A DNA stretch of 64,000 nucleotides from contig JAUCBN010000046.1 in the NCBI GenBank assembly GCA_035048815.1, positions 10,332,999-10,396,998 of the forward strand. The letters run 5' to 3'. Source of the DNA: Abelmoschus esculentus. Lineage: Eukaryota; Streptophyta; Magnoliopsida; Malvales; Malvaceae. A program made the translations under genes and the position numbers. The notes beneath the pieces are model-generated. The model searched no databases. It was not told the origin of the DNA and worked only from the letters and a program-made list of their open reading frames with translations. Positions 11,944-24,826 of this stretch are shown in pieces; the first letter of the stretch is position 1; each line of letters opens with the position of its first letter.

Positions 11944-13244
11944 CTTGAGCTCTCTCATAAATGTGGCCATGGAAGCAGAGGGATCTATGGGCTATAACTC
12001 TTATACATGTGTCATGCTCTTCCAATGATTTTTTTTTTCTATACAATAACTCACGCTCGTATTTATGTTGATATTCAACTTTATATTTTCTTCCGGAAAT
12101 AATGTAAATCAAGATAAATCGAATAGTGTTTTTCTCTAGAAAAAAAATAGAGGGGTAAATGGATTACTCAGTTTGTGTTTTTAGTTTGAATCTAATTATA
12201 TTAAATTTAAGTTTGATATAGATCTAGTTCGATTTTAGTTTAGGTTCATGATAATTTCGGGTTGGTCGATGGCTTAATATTGGATCAAGCTAATTGATAA
12301 GAAATGATCGATTTTAGTTGATTTTTCAAGTTGAGTTACGTTTTTATTTTAATATTTTTTATTATTTTTGTTATTTTTGATTTAATTAGAAATCATATTA
12401 GATTTAATTTATTTTATTTTAAATTTTAAATTAAATTTAAATTATCATATTCACATAATTTCGAGTATTAAATCAAGATAGTAGTCTAGAAAAAATACAA
12501 TAGAAAATCCATATATTGATTAGAGATAAATATCATTTACCGTTGCGTGCAGTTTTAATACAATGTAACTAAACAATTTTTTTTTTAATTTAAATTAAAG
12601 GATACTACAGGATTAAGCGCTAGACGTACAATTTTTTTTTTTTTTACTTTGTAAATTTTAATATATGATTTTCGGCAGGAAAAAACATAAAATTTTATAT
12701 TAAGTGTATAATATTTTAAAGAAGTTATATTATTAATTTAAAAATATAAAGTTAAATATTTTGAAGATGAAAAATTAAATCATCTACAAAACTTACAAAA
12801 CATGTCAATTATGTAAAATTTAAAAAATTAAATAGATATTTTCAAATTTCTAATAGTTATATTAAATTTTTTAAAATATAAAATCACTTTAGATTCGTTG
12901 GTTATACTCGTAGGGGATGGAAATCATATATGATATCTCCCCCAACCATGCAATTTTTTAAAATAGTGTTAGAATTTAGGATTTAAAATTAAAATTTATG
13001 GTTAGAGTTTAGAGAACTAGGTATAGGATGTATTTTTTAAGATATAAAATTTAAGGTTTAAAATGTAAAAATTAAAGTTAAGATTTAGAATTTAATTTAA
13101 AATATCTTTAATATGAACATAAAAAAATAGCATTAGGGATAAAAAGGGTTAACTATCAAAATAGTTATTTTTGTTTTTTTATTAGTACAATTTTAATCAT
13201 GAATTTTAAAAATGGCCGATAAAATCATTTATGTTTTCGATTTA
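11944..13244. other. AT-rich intergenic DNA
   Basis: No supported gene. Repeated TTTAAAATTTA-type phrases and one poly-T run near 12630. Short ORFs here have no recognisable motif. Confidence 0.6.
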
Positions 13245-14130
13245 TAAACTTTTGATTACTGAGACGTTTGTAATCTTTAGCGAAAATTGATATGATACAA
13301 TAAAAAAGAATAAATTATATAAATTTTCCATAAATTATTATTTCACTTGTATCATCTTTAATTTGACTCTTAACATTTTAAAATTTTATCCTTCTATTAT
13401 CTTTCAAAAAAAAACTTTATTTTTTAAAATTTCTCTAAATCAAACCCTAACCCCTCTCTTTCTCTAAAAAAACTCACAGTTCATAGTAACTCCAACAACC
13501 GCTACATTATTGACCTGCAACATATTTCATCAGTCCCATTATCATTATTGTAATTGTTATCCCCATATTACCAAAATAAATGAATAAACAACAGGAGAAA
13601 TTACATACTAAGATAACAAGTTTTCCAAATTATTTTTTGATGAAAGTAGCGATTGAAGCAATGTTAAGAGGGTCTGTGACATCAAGCTGGTGGAAAAACA
13701 GATTATCAGAAAGACCATATTCCTTAGCTTTTGGAAAGCTTCAAGTCCCCTTTGCTCATCTCTAGCAGTTAACACCACGGTCACTACGTTCGAAGCAAAC
13801 TGCATACATATTTCCACTCCAATCCCCTTGTTAGCTTCGGTCACCAACGCATACCTGAAACAAAATAATTATGATAAAATTCTGTGAAGACTAAAGATTG
13901 TCATTTTATTTATAGAGGGAGGGGTTAAAGTTTGGAGTATAGAATTTTTAGAGAAATATAGTTTTTTTTTGGAAAGAGGGTTAAAGATAAAGTTTTAAAA
14001 TTTTGAAGGTCAAATTAAAGATAAAACAAAGGTAAAATAATAGTTTAAAGGCTATCTAAGTAATTTATTTATTTTTATTATGTCAGATTAGCTTTCCATT
14101 AAAATTTAACGGTAACAAATGTCTTATTGA
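13245..14130. mobile_element. Long-TIR element carrying a gene fragment (Pack-MULE-like)
   Basis: Two diverged arms, roughly 13245-13460 and 13905-14130, are inverted copies. For example ATCTTTAATTTGAC followed by CAAAAAAAAACT and AACCCCTC occur in order in the left arm and, inverted, in the right arm. Between them lies a piece of a host dehydrogenase gene. Long inverted arms around a captured exon are the hallmark of Pack-MULEs. The outer ends are not sharply defined, and I could not find the 9-bp target duplication. The right end runs into another repeat at about 14140. Confidence 0.65.
13600..13854 (-). pseudogene. Short-chain dehydrogenase/reductase exon fragment
   Basis: Read on the minus strand, the segment starts after an acceptor TTTGTTTCAG at 13855 and encodes the N-terminal Rossmann part of a classical SDR. 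VTEANKGIGVEI matches the TGxxxGIG cofactor loop (the first Gly is Glu here), and VVLTARDEQRGLEAFQKL matches the second strand and helix. A one-base loss after QKL shifts the frame, after which FFHQLDVTD continues in the new frame. A TAA then interrupts before FGKLVIL. The nearest family is the (+)-neomenthol dehydrogenase / salutaridine reductase-like group. The catalytic YxxxK region is absent. The fragment lies wholly between the inverted arms of the surrounding element. Confidence 0.8.
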
Positions 14131-15904
14131 CGAAAAGCAGAGATGGAGCTATGTGGGGGTGAGGAGGGGCAATTGCCCCCACCCGAAGAATTTTTTTCAT
14201 CTTTGTCCTTTTATTTAAAATTTTTAAGAAATTTATTTATTTATAAATTTATCTCACCTTTAATCATTTACATTTTGTCCTCTCAACCTAAAATTTTAAT
14301 TTTGTGTATGACCAAAAGTTTACAAATTAAAAACATAAATAATTTTATCCATTTTTTTAAAATTAATGATTAAATTTATATCGAAAAAAAATAAAAATAA
14401 CTATTCCTATAATTAACCTTATACAATTATTCCACTTGTATGAAGAAAAAAAGGGAAATAAATAACATGAGACTTCAACTCAAATGATCGAAACAATTAA
14501 AAGCAAAAAAAATGACCCATTGCTGTTGCCTCCTTGAAGCCTACCTCGACTGAAGCGCCAGCTTTGGAGGTCCACTTTTGGTACGTCGAATTAATTTCCT
14601 CCCCTTTAACCAAACTTTCATTAATTGCCACAATAAAGCATGATTAGATGCCTAACCTAACTCCTGGATTTGCTAATCTGTTTCCCTAACATCATCGCCA
14701 AATTCACCAACACCAAACAACACCTCTAAAAGCTGCTTTTGATTTGATTTTGAACCTCAAACATCCAACCCAACAACATCAATGTTTTTGCAAAAAGCAT
14801 GCCTTGACAAAGCTGCAGTTGCACTCTTTTTCAACTTCACAGCTTTCACAAATCTTGACACTGGAACACAATTCATACTTTTTTCTATGTACTTCTGTGC
14901 TATATGTATGTATTATAATCATCTCGTATATGATTCGAACATTAAAGCTTTGTTTGATAAGAAGAATAAACAAATTTGTTAATCAAATGGTGAAAATTCA
15001 TAATTACTTTCTTATTTTGAATCTTAATTATCTGATTAACAATTTTTTTATTCTTCGTCATTTTCGTCCTTTGTACCAAGCAAAATCTAAACATTATTTA
15101 AAAAGTATAATATAAATATTTTTTAAATAAAATTCATTTATCTTGTTATGTTCCCTTTATATAATTCGTCAATAATTTTATATTATGTATATTATCAATA
15201 AAACAAATATAATTATTTTAATAAAAAATATTATTAATACATGTAATATAAAATCATCTGTAAAAAAAAAAAAAAAATTACAGACAATTTTGCTGGTACC
15301 CTTTCACCTCCTTATTCACTTTCCCCCGCCTCTTTCGGGGGACCCTCAGCGTCTACAAAGCAAAAGCAGCAGTTGAACAAAACAATAGTAATAGTAACCT
15401 AAATAATAATCAAAGATTGAAAATGATTGCAAAATTTAGAGGCCACTTTCAGCAGGGAACAGCACACCTACCATCCATGCAACTAGGTTATGGTTATATA
15501 TAAATAATATAGTATTTAATCAAATTACACAAGTTTTTATTACATTTCATTTAATGTTTCATAATAGATATTTCTTTGACTTGGTCTAAAGTTTTTTCTA
15601 AACATGGAAGTCATGCATATTCCAAGGCCAGGAGCTTGATTTGATGGCCACAGAATTGTTTATTCTCAATCATGTAAATTATATATTTATATAAGAATTT
15701 TGTTCACTGGTAATAGTCTATGCCGGTGGACAGTTTCTGAAAGAAAACATGGACTTTTCAATGTCATGGCATAGACCTTACACTGTAAAAGATGGCAACC
15801 TCATTCTGGTAATAAATATTTGTTTTCATCTAGGTAGAATTTCGTTAGTATGATATACTATCCGAGTACATAACGCACCAGAAAGACTTGTCTGAAACAG
15901 TTTT
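14131..15904. other. Intergenic DNA 3' of the BELL gene
   Basis: Starts with a repeat-like stretch (TGTGGGGGTGAGGAGGGGCA and CAATTGCCCCC near 14152-14180) that looks like a transposon end. The rest is AT-rich. A 123-codon open frame at 14744-15115 has no recognisable motif and composition like the flanks, so it is not called as a gene. The stretch nearest 15904 probably includes the 3' untranslated region of the BELL gene. Confidence 0.5.
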
Positions 15905-18900
15905 TCAGCCCACGAAGTCATGCAAAAGCTGTCCTCCGATAACATCCCGTCCGAAGTGCTGATTCTGTGCTTCGAAACCGCTGACCACATACCCCTCACT
16001 GCTTAGGCGAAGGTTGAAGCGCTGGGCTGCATTCATTGGAAACGGCTCGGATAAGGTGATACCGTTGTTCTGATGAAGGCCGAGTGTTAAGGAGACCCCA
16101 TTGGCATTACTCCCACCTGTCATGCTAATGCCAATACCAACATGTGGATGATGGCTAGATAAGTTGTTGTATAAGTTGAGTGGTTCACTTCCGAGGGGTA
16201 TATCGGCGGGTGCTTCACTTCTTGTGCGCTTTGAAGGCATATCTTGAGCCCTTTGAGTGGAGGTAGATGGATTTTCGGGTGTGAGCGACTTTGCTGAAGA
16301 CATATGATTCAAATTTCTGTCCTCCTTTTGCGAACCTTTTTGAGCTTGTTCGAGATTGTGTATTTCTTCCACCATTGGCTTCCAAAGTCTTACTCTAGCA
16401 TTGATAAACCAATTCGATACCTGGTTTTCAACCGCACACTTTCGAAGTTAATGTTTGCAAAATGATAATGTAAAAGAATGTGAAAACGATGATTAATGGC
16501 ACACCTGGTTACGTGATAGACCAGTTTGTTTGGCTAACATGAGCTTGTCCGTGTCGGTTGGATAACTGAAAAACCGAACACAAAAGTTAAAAAGAGCAAA
16601 TGAATTCCAATGACCTGTTTTACCAATGCAATTCAAGTACTTACGGGTGTAGAAAGTGTTCAAATAACCATGCACGGAGTACGGTTACAGCACGCTCAGG
16701 GAGGCCTCGTTGTGGCCGCCAAAAAGGTTGTTGCTCATGGAACCCAGAGTTTTGAACAGCTCGGTTATAAAGGCTTCTTTCAGCACTTCCAAACATCGGA
16801 CCTTCTTCTTTTCCAGGGCTTGTCTGATCGTTAGGCTTATTAATGAAGTGAAGTTGGTCTGTGATCGCTTTCTTCAAACACCTGAAATGTTTAGACATGG
16901 CTTTCAAAGCCAAGTTTGCGAAAGGAGCAGCATTGCTTAGTCCAGCAACATACTCGAACGATGCAACTACAGCTTGTATTTGTTGGTAATACTGCTTGTA
17001 GCTCCTGTAAACCTGACAATCATAACAATTGTTAGGTGCCCAAAGCTGCTGAATTAGATGTGATTTAAACATGGAAACAGCAATTGAATTGAACCATTAA
17101 CAACATACCTAAATCGAAAAGAATAGCACAAACTTTGCGGCAAACCACTAAACATATGCAAATCAAACGAGCTGCATTTCAATGCACCAAGATATGATCG
17201 TTCTCTATGAAGAGAAAAGACTACATATGCATTATGCTACAAAATAATTTCCGCCACGAAACGCCAAGACAATTGCAGAAGAAAAGATGATATGTTCAAA
17301 AGAAATTCATGGCATCAACCTTTTATTGTAGATAATCAAAGCTTTGTGTAGTGCATGATGTTACAGGAGATGGACATTTTTTCAGACTCTGAACTCGGCG
17401 TCTCGGCCCCCACAATTACAACATGCAAATACTCATCTATTCTCTGTCCCAACCGAGAATAGACCATCAAGGACACAGCTTGATTAACAATCAAGAAACT
17501 CCAGACGATAGTTAACAATCACAGTACAACAGTCGATTCTCGATCGGTCGATTCAATAATACAACATTTATCATACTAGAGAAAGATCATTCTCGCACAG
17601 CAAGCAAAGCTAAAAGGAAAAGCACTATATTTTGTAGGCTTGGAATAACCAATTATGCTTTTCCACAAACTTTACTTTTGAGTATAAATCTTTTCAAATG
17701 GATTCCTTCAATCACTTAAAAAGCACATTAATTAGCCCCCAAACATTGGCGACATTATCACTTATTACAACTCTTTCTATGGTTGTCAAGCACTTTAGAA
17801 TACTGATCTCCATGCATATATTCCCACCTATCAACTTTACATAAAAAGAGATTATTTTTTGTTATGATTGAGGCTAAAAATCTAATCCAGGCTTTGAAAT
17901 TTTAAACAACTCAGAGAAGTTTCATTTTATTACAAGAAATGGCAGAAGACGGTATAATTTACTGACAAATAATTAGTATGCATGAAACAACACCCAAGAT
18001 TGCATGTTGGTCCAAGCACTGACTGAACTTGATGCCATTAAAAATGTATCTCACATTGTTTTATTTTAATAATGCTTGAAACCATCTTCAAGGAAGATTT
18101 AATCACGGATCCAAATAAACCCTTAAATATAGTATCGTTTTACGGCTAACTCTGCAGGAAAAAAAAAAGAAATTCATGACAGCAAAAACAACAGACAAAA
18201 GTACATCAGAACATGAAACTGCATGTTGGAAGCAGGAAACTAACCTCGTCGAGCATTGAAATTAGCCTTGACTTTTTTCTTCTACTCTCGCTACCGTCTC
18301 CACCGCCGTCTCCACCACCACTGAGAGGATCATCAATGATAACAGTAGGCGGCTCCATCAAAGTAGAATCGGGAGTGATTTTTTCAGCGTAAAATCCACC
18401 ACCCACATCTGAAAGTTCTTCTAATAACTGTTGCGCGGGCCTCAGAAACCTCGATCCCTTCAGAATCGAAGCGTAACCGGTGAAAGGGCCGAGAGGAAGC
18501 GAGCCCTTTGAAATCTCATTCGACGTAGAAGCACTAGCACCGCCAATAATGCTTGGAACCACAAATCCACCGGCGGTAACCTTGTCGCTGTAGATAGCAC
18601 GGCCAATAATGTTTTGGTGGGTATTATGAGATGATAGAGAAAGAGATAGGGCTTGAGCAGTGGCACTGTTGTAAGACTGGTCGAAATCTCTTATGTTTTG
18701 AAGGCTTTGATGGGTATAAAGAAAAGGGTTGTTGTCTTGAATCAAGCTAGAGTTCAATGGTAGAGACGACTGTGCATCCAAATAAGGGTGGTGGTGGTGA
18801 GAAGCTGATGAAGAACTATTAACGATCCCACCAACGAAACCCATGGAATTCACACCTTCTTTACCGGCACAAACGAGGCTACTGTTTTTACCAGAAGCTG

Positions 18901-19117
18901 AAAGCTGGTGAAAGTCATGGCTAGCACTAGCGTTGGCAGCGCAAGACAATAAATCGGAGGAAAGAAGTGAAGCGTCGTACAAAGGAAGTAAACCGGAGCA
19001 AGCTGAAAGAGAAACAGCCGTCGATTCAACGCAGGCTGGTTGGTTTTGAGCCACAATTCTTAGCTTATCTCTTCTGCTTTGCTGTGGGACATGGTAGTGC
19101 TCAAAACCCTCCGCCAT
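15905..19117 (-). CDS. BLH9: BELL-type TALE homeobox transcription factor (BELLRINGER/PENNYWISE-like)
   Basis: Four coding exons with GT-AG introns: 18245-19117, 16645-17012, 16505-16565 and 15905-16420, giving 605 codons. Domains in order: conserved start [26 protein letters not shown]-like LSLSLSS near residue 158; SKY box around [20 protein letters not shown] (213-232); BELL domain about 279-347; TALE homeodomain about 393-453 with the PYP loop at 414-416 and recognition helix [12 protein letters not shown] (438-449); second ZIBEL VSLTLGL (543-549); C-terminal FGRDVIGG and LLHDFVG. The end motifs match BLH9/BELLRINGER best among Arabidopsis BELL proteins. The family acts in the nucleus as heterodimers with KNOX homeodomain proteins in shoot meristem maintenance, internode patterning and fruit development. 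The start at 19115-19117 is chosen over an in-frame ATG 20 codons upstream because the conserved N terminus begins there. No damage is seen. Introns are 1232, 79 and 84 bp. Confidence 0.95.
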
Positions 19118-22100
19118 AGCCACACAGAAACAATAAGTAATTAAATAGAACTCTCTCAACAAAACAGAACAAGGCAACCCAAAGATGGAAAGAAGAGCAT
19201 ATAAGATTGAAACTGTAAAAACAGTGAAAGATGGAGGCTATGATGATCTTCTGAAGCAGAAAACATGGCAGAGAAGGATAGAGCTTCAAACAAACATCCT
19301 TCTCCTTGGTTCTTTTTTTATCTTACACAAAAAGAAATGAACTTCAATGTCACGTATGTAACTCTCGAAACTCAAAATCTTGTGTTTTTTTCATTTATTT
19401 ATTTTCTGTGTTATGTTCATATCGAAAGCCTGGTAATCATAGGGTTTCGAGAAACCGGAAGATGACCGGCTATTTGCGGTATAATTGAACTAACTGTGTT
19501 GCAGATATTTCTGACAAAGGTTTTGGGGGATGTTTTGTCGTTTTATCTATTCTTTTGGTATTTTATGCTATGGGGTTATTCTAACCAGCAGATCAAAAAG
19601 AAGAAAAAAGAAAGTACCTTTTTTCTATTATTATATTCTACACATATTTTTATAAAATAAAAATTAAATCTATTTTTTATAATACAAGCCGACCAAATTT
19701 ATTAGTCTCTTCGTACTATCGTCACAAGTTTATTTATTATAAAAAATTTTAAAAATATTATATAGTATAAAATAATTAAAATATAAAATTTATTTTTAAA
19801 ATTTAATTTCTTTTGTTAGATTAAAAGAGATGGAAAAATAAATTTGTATAAAAATTAATTAATTTTTTAAAATAATAATTTAAATAATAATAATTTTACT
19901 GAGATAAACAAAATATCATTTTATTGATGTAAAATATATGGTTGCAATAATTCATGATTCTTAATATGAGAGATAAGACGATGGATCGATAATTTGTGTA
20001 TCCTCGAAAAATTTTATTATGTTATTCGTGGTTTTAATTAATTAGGATCATTTATTTTATTTTTTTAAGTAAATTATTACCTCTTTCCTATATATAAATT
20101 ATTAGGTCATTATTTAAAGATGAACGATATAATTATTTGGACTATGAATAACGTGACAAATATGGTTCACCTAATAGTCTCTCATTTTGATTTGGACAAA
20201 GAATTATATCTCTTGATTTTATGTTTTTTCTTACAAATCATGTAAAGTTTTATTTATAGTAATAGTAGAATAATTATATCATGCATTATTTCTGTAAATT
20301 AATTAATTTTTTATTTTATATTTTTTATTGAATGAATCTTTATTTATTAAAAATTATTTTTAAATTTGATTTAAAGTAAATATTAATAAATATTTACTTA
20401 ATAAAAATAAAATAAAAATAAATAAATAAATATATTTATTAAATGCTCTCGTAAATAATATAAAAAAATAACACTTAATATAATTTATCGTGGTGGGATA
20501 ATGATTGGATAGTTGTTCGAACTATTTATCCTTTGAAACTTATACGAAGATTTGTGATTAGTAGTTAATTTAGGGGGAAAAAATGGATTTTTGTTAGATC
20601 CATATGAAACAAAATCTTATAAATATTGTTGTTTTAGTTTATTTTTCCTATAATATTGTACTTGAAAAAATTATTTTTTTAAATATTATTGATTTTACAA
20701 TAAAAATAAAATTCGATCTATTAGAATCTGATTATAAATAGTGATTTAATTTTTTCGAATTAAAAAATTAATGTCAGGAGCAGAAGACTCTGACTTTAAA
20801 TAGTAAAAAAATTAAAAAAAAAAATACTAAAATCGATAGCAAGAGACTCCAACTTTGAATAATATTTTATTTTTTTAATCGGTCATTGTTCATATTCGGA
20901 TTCTAATGAATTAGATTTCACTGATACTGTTCAAAGTACATTACTTTGGAAATAATTTTGCAAGAAAAATATTATGGGAAAAAATTCAAACAATAATATT
21001 TATAAGATCTGACTAATCCATAATATAAGTTTATTCAATATCAGCAGTTATAACTTATAAGTAGATTATCATATTAACATCATTAATTGTGATGTTAATA
21101 TATTAACGATCAATATTATTTAATATATTAAATTAATATAATTCGCAAGTTTATGAATTAAATTGTGTGCACTTTCATTAATTATTTAGTATAAATTTAA
21201 TAAAAATATTCAACTTTTAAGTTATTTTGTGTGACGAGTGATCAAAAGGTGTTTTATGAATTTGTACAGTTAATTTTTTAAATATTAATAATTAAATTTA
21301 TTAAATTATTATTTTTAATTAAAATTAAATTAATAAAATATATAAATTTTAATGACTAAAATTATTCTTATATCGAATAATATTTTATTTCAGTGATAAA
21401 ATAATATATTTATCATAAAATTTTAATTAAATAATTAAATTATCTTATAATAAAAAATAATATATTTATTATAAAATTTTAATTAAATAATTAAATTATT
21501 TTTTTAAAATATTACACACAAATAAAATTATTACTATGCATAACACATTTACAATCGATTCTTCGTTCACTCATTCACATTTAGAGAACTATATTTTTTA
21601 ATATTATTTTATTGAACTCGTTATGCTTAAAATTAGTTAAAAAAATTATTGAACTCACAATTCACGTACAATAAATTCATTAATGAATTATTTTTTATTT
21701 AATATAATTATTCAGATAAACAATAATTAATTAAAACTCGTTACTTCAACAATTATACGAAGGAAAATACGATTTATACTGAATTTTATTATTTTATTTA
21801 AAATTCTTTAAAATAATAATTTAAATTTATTTAACACTCCTTTAAATAATTAATTTATATTAATTATATTTTATCTAAAGCAGTTTTGAAATATAATAGT
21901 ACAATTTGTCTAAAATACGATCATTGGCTCTGAGGTGGTGACGCACGTGAGGAGATTGATGAGTGAAAGAAAGGCTGAGTTTGCCAATCTTAACACTCAA
22001 TCCCATCCTCCAATGCTTTTGTTTCTTCGCTTTACGAGGTTTTCTTTTTTGTTTTTTCCTTTAATTATTTAAATACATCATTATTCTTTCTAATTTTAAG

Positions 22101-22760
22101 AAAGATTAAAATAAAAGTAAGTTTAAAATAATTTTTTAATTTTAAGTATAAAATATTTTTTAAAAAACAGATATTTAAATTTTAATTGTTATATTTTTAG
22201 GTAAAATCGTGGGGATAATCCAATCTTATCTTTATTTAAGTAAATAAAGATCCTAAACTTTATTTGGGGATCTAGGTCAAAAGTTATAGAAATTAGGATG
22301 GGAACATCACCTGCTGCTGGTAATATTGGGAGAGCTTCACCTGCTGTTGACGTTGAACCAAATTATTACATGCATGGATGATTTGGCTCAGCCATAGCAG
22401 CGTGAACAAGCCAGAAAAACCGACTTTAGCAGGCATTTCGGGTAGTCAAGAGGAAGTGACGCTGTTAGTTACTGCATGGGTCATGTATGCAGGCTAAATT
22501 TCACGTGGAAGGTTATTCAAGTTAGTCAATTTTTTATTATTATTACTATTATTATTATTATTATATCATAATATATATAGGGTGAGGGTTAGATGAAATT
22601 TTGAAGAGAAGTGAAGAAGAAATAATCGTGAGAGAAATTTTGAGAAAAAAAATATATTTGAGAAGAACAATTGAAGGTATATTTGAAAATAATTTTTATT
22701 TATTTAAATTTATTTTTTAATTTATTATTTATTTGGTGGTTTCACGTTTTTAGTTTTATT
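19118..22760. other. Upstream region of the BELL gene, mostly AT-rich
   Basis: The first few hundred bases are likely 5' untranslated region and promoter of the minus-strand BELL gene. From 19620 to 21900 the DNA is extremely AT-rich with no gene seen. A GC-richer island at 21920-22040 contains a CACGTG G-box (21955-21960), and a second at 22290-22510 has no open frame. These could be regulatory or old repeat, undecided. Confidence 0.5.
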
Positions 22761-23335
22761 AAGGTATAAAGATAATTTTAACCCTTAACGTTTATAATTT
22801 TTATCATTTTAGCTCTCATCCTTTTAGGATAAATTTAACCCTTAACTTATGTCTTTTCGACAAATAACTTATTTTTTAACTAACATAGTGATTAAACCGT
22901 TAAAAATTTAATGATGTGGACATGTCATATATATGTGATAATATATTTTAAATAACATGACATTTAGCCTCGTTCTGCATATATATAACATGTCATTATC
23001 TTTAATATTTTAACGATAATAATAAATATATACATGTAAAATATAATTTTATTCTAACATAAAATATAAAATAATTAAAATTCAAATAAAATATTAAAAA
23101 TTAACTAAATCTAAAATAAAAGGTTACTAAGCATTCTCAAATCTTAAATATCATTCTACATATATATGACATATCATTATCGTTAATTTTTTAACTATCT
23201 AATCATTATGCTAGTTAAAAAATAAGATATTTGTCAAAAAAATATAGGTTAAGAGCTAAATTTATCCTAAAAAAGGATGAGAGCCAAAATGATAAAAATC
23301 ATAATCGTTAAAGGTTAAAATTATCTTTATCCTTT
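22761..23335. mobile_element. MITE with long terminal inverted repeats
   Basis: The left arm (AAGGTATAAAGATAATTTTA onward) is matched for about 180 bp by the inverse of the right arm ending near 23335. Both arms include ATCATTTTAGCTCTCATCC-like and AGGATAAATTTA blocks in the same order. It is about 575 bp in total with no coding sequence. TTATT-type sequence flanks both ends, too AT-rich to score as a target duplication. Long arms suggest a Mutator-type MITE. Confidence 0.75.
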
Positions 23336-23645
23336 TATTAATTTAATATTATTGTTAATTTTTAATTAATGTTTTGTTGAGTTTTTAACTTTTTAATTTA
23401 AAATTGTATATTATTTTTTGTTTTTATGCTATTTTTATGGACAATGTTTGTTATTTTTTTTTTTGAATTTGCAGTTATAATAAGCTCCACAAATTATCTT
23501 GACACCCGAGAATCTTATTGGTCGTCGGGGAGAATCGCTTGATGATTTAGCGAGGATGAAGAAAATATTGTATCTCTAACGGAAGATGATGACATAAATT
23601 TACTCGATCCAAATGATGTTTGGGAAGTCGTTATCACTAAACTTG
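23336..23645. other. Spacer or degraded 5' part of the MULE relic
   Basis: AT-rich until about 23470, then coding-like sequence without a stable frame. It probably belongs to the transposase relic that follows. Confidence 0.4.
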
Positions 23646-24826
23646 GTATGAAAAATGATTTACCTGTTTGGGGTTATGTTGAACCAGAGCCCGAGCTAGT
23701 GCTACTTGTTTACCCATCTTACGAACCACCATCTCGTATGCTTGAGGTGGACTATACTATCATGCGAGATTTGAGAAGCTCATGTATTTGGTTCTTCCTC
23801 ATCTTACCACTATGGGGAATTGATATTAAAGGCTCAATTTGAAACTAAGAAAGATGCAAAACTAGTTGTTAAGGAGTATTGTATTAAAAGACATACGAGA
23901 TTCTATGTTGTTGAATCGAATAAACAAATCTATTGCGACGTTGTATTAATTGGAAGTAAAATATCCTTGGTGAATACGAATTTAGACTCCGATCTAATTT
24001 GTGCATACATAAGATAATGGTTGAAAAAGAACCAAGGATTTCAATTACACTATTAATAGCGTCCATCAGGAATCAACTTGGATATATTCCTTCTTACTAC
24101 AAGGCATGGTTTGCGAAGCAAAAAAAATGATAAAAGTTTATAGAGACTAAGATAAGTCGTATAGTGAGCTACCAGTTCTTATACGAGAAATAAAAATCTT
24201 CATCTAGAGAATTATTATAGAGTATGAGACCATACCAACATGCAAGGTACGAGGTGAACAGTTGTTGGGTAAAAGGATATTTAGTAAGTTATTTTGGGCA
24301 TTCAATGCCTGCATTGAAGGCTTCCCATTTTCCAAGTGCATGATTCAAGTGGATGATACATGGTTATATGGGAAGTACAATTATATATTACTTGTATATC
24401 TAGCATATTGTAGGCTTCCTATTCTGATCGAGGTTCCACGCACTTATTAGTAATTGACAAATCCCAAAGTTTATGGTCTCCCCACATGCATATCCAGCAT
24501 ATTATATTTGTCATATTGCATTCAATGTGAAAAATTGGTTTGGAAACAATGAGATCCGAAAAGAGATTTTAGGGGCAAATAATTTTTTAATAATTTATTA
24601 CAAAATCATAATTTATTTATTTATGATTAGTTCATATTTCATTATTGAGAATATTTTATTGCTTTATGAAGGGTATGAACTAGTTAAACCTAAATTCGAT
24701 GCAAGAATAAGAAGGTTGAGACGATATGGTGGACTTTTATTTAAGTTTGCAAATGAAATTCCCAAAGAAAGATGGTCAAAAGCGTACGATGAAGCTAGAT
24801 GTTACGGAAATATGACAATAAACCTT
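23646..24826 (+). pseudogene. MULE (Mutator-like) transposase relic
   Basis: Pieces in different frames follow the order of a plant MuDR-type transposase. First comes a MuDR N-terminal-like segment (LKAQFETKKDAKLVVKEY at 23826). Next is RISITLLIASIRNQLGYIPS with YYKAWFAKQK (about 24036-24125). The catalytic-core segment is FNACIEGFPFSKCMIQVDDT and WLYGKYNYILLV (24301-24400), where the DDT sits where the first catalytic Asp is expected. The downstream part has HIAFNVKNWFGN and LFKFANEIPKERWSKAYDEA (to about 24826). Frameshifts and stops occur throughout, and 24590-24670 may be an insertion or intron. The relic stops abruptly where an LTR begins. Confidence 0.75.

Noticed and set aside
14744..15115. 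A 123-codon open frame on the plus strand.
   Set aside because: No recognisable motif, AT-rich low-complexity C-terminal half, no splice or promoter signal; best explained as chance.
18460..19056. Minus-strand frames overlapping exon 1 of the BELL gene in other phases.
   Set aside because: They lie in alternate phases of a clearly coding exon and carry no motif.
23460..23645. Possible separate small gene before the MULE relic.
   Set aside because: No stable frame; it reads as the degraded start of the same transposase region.
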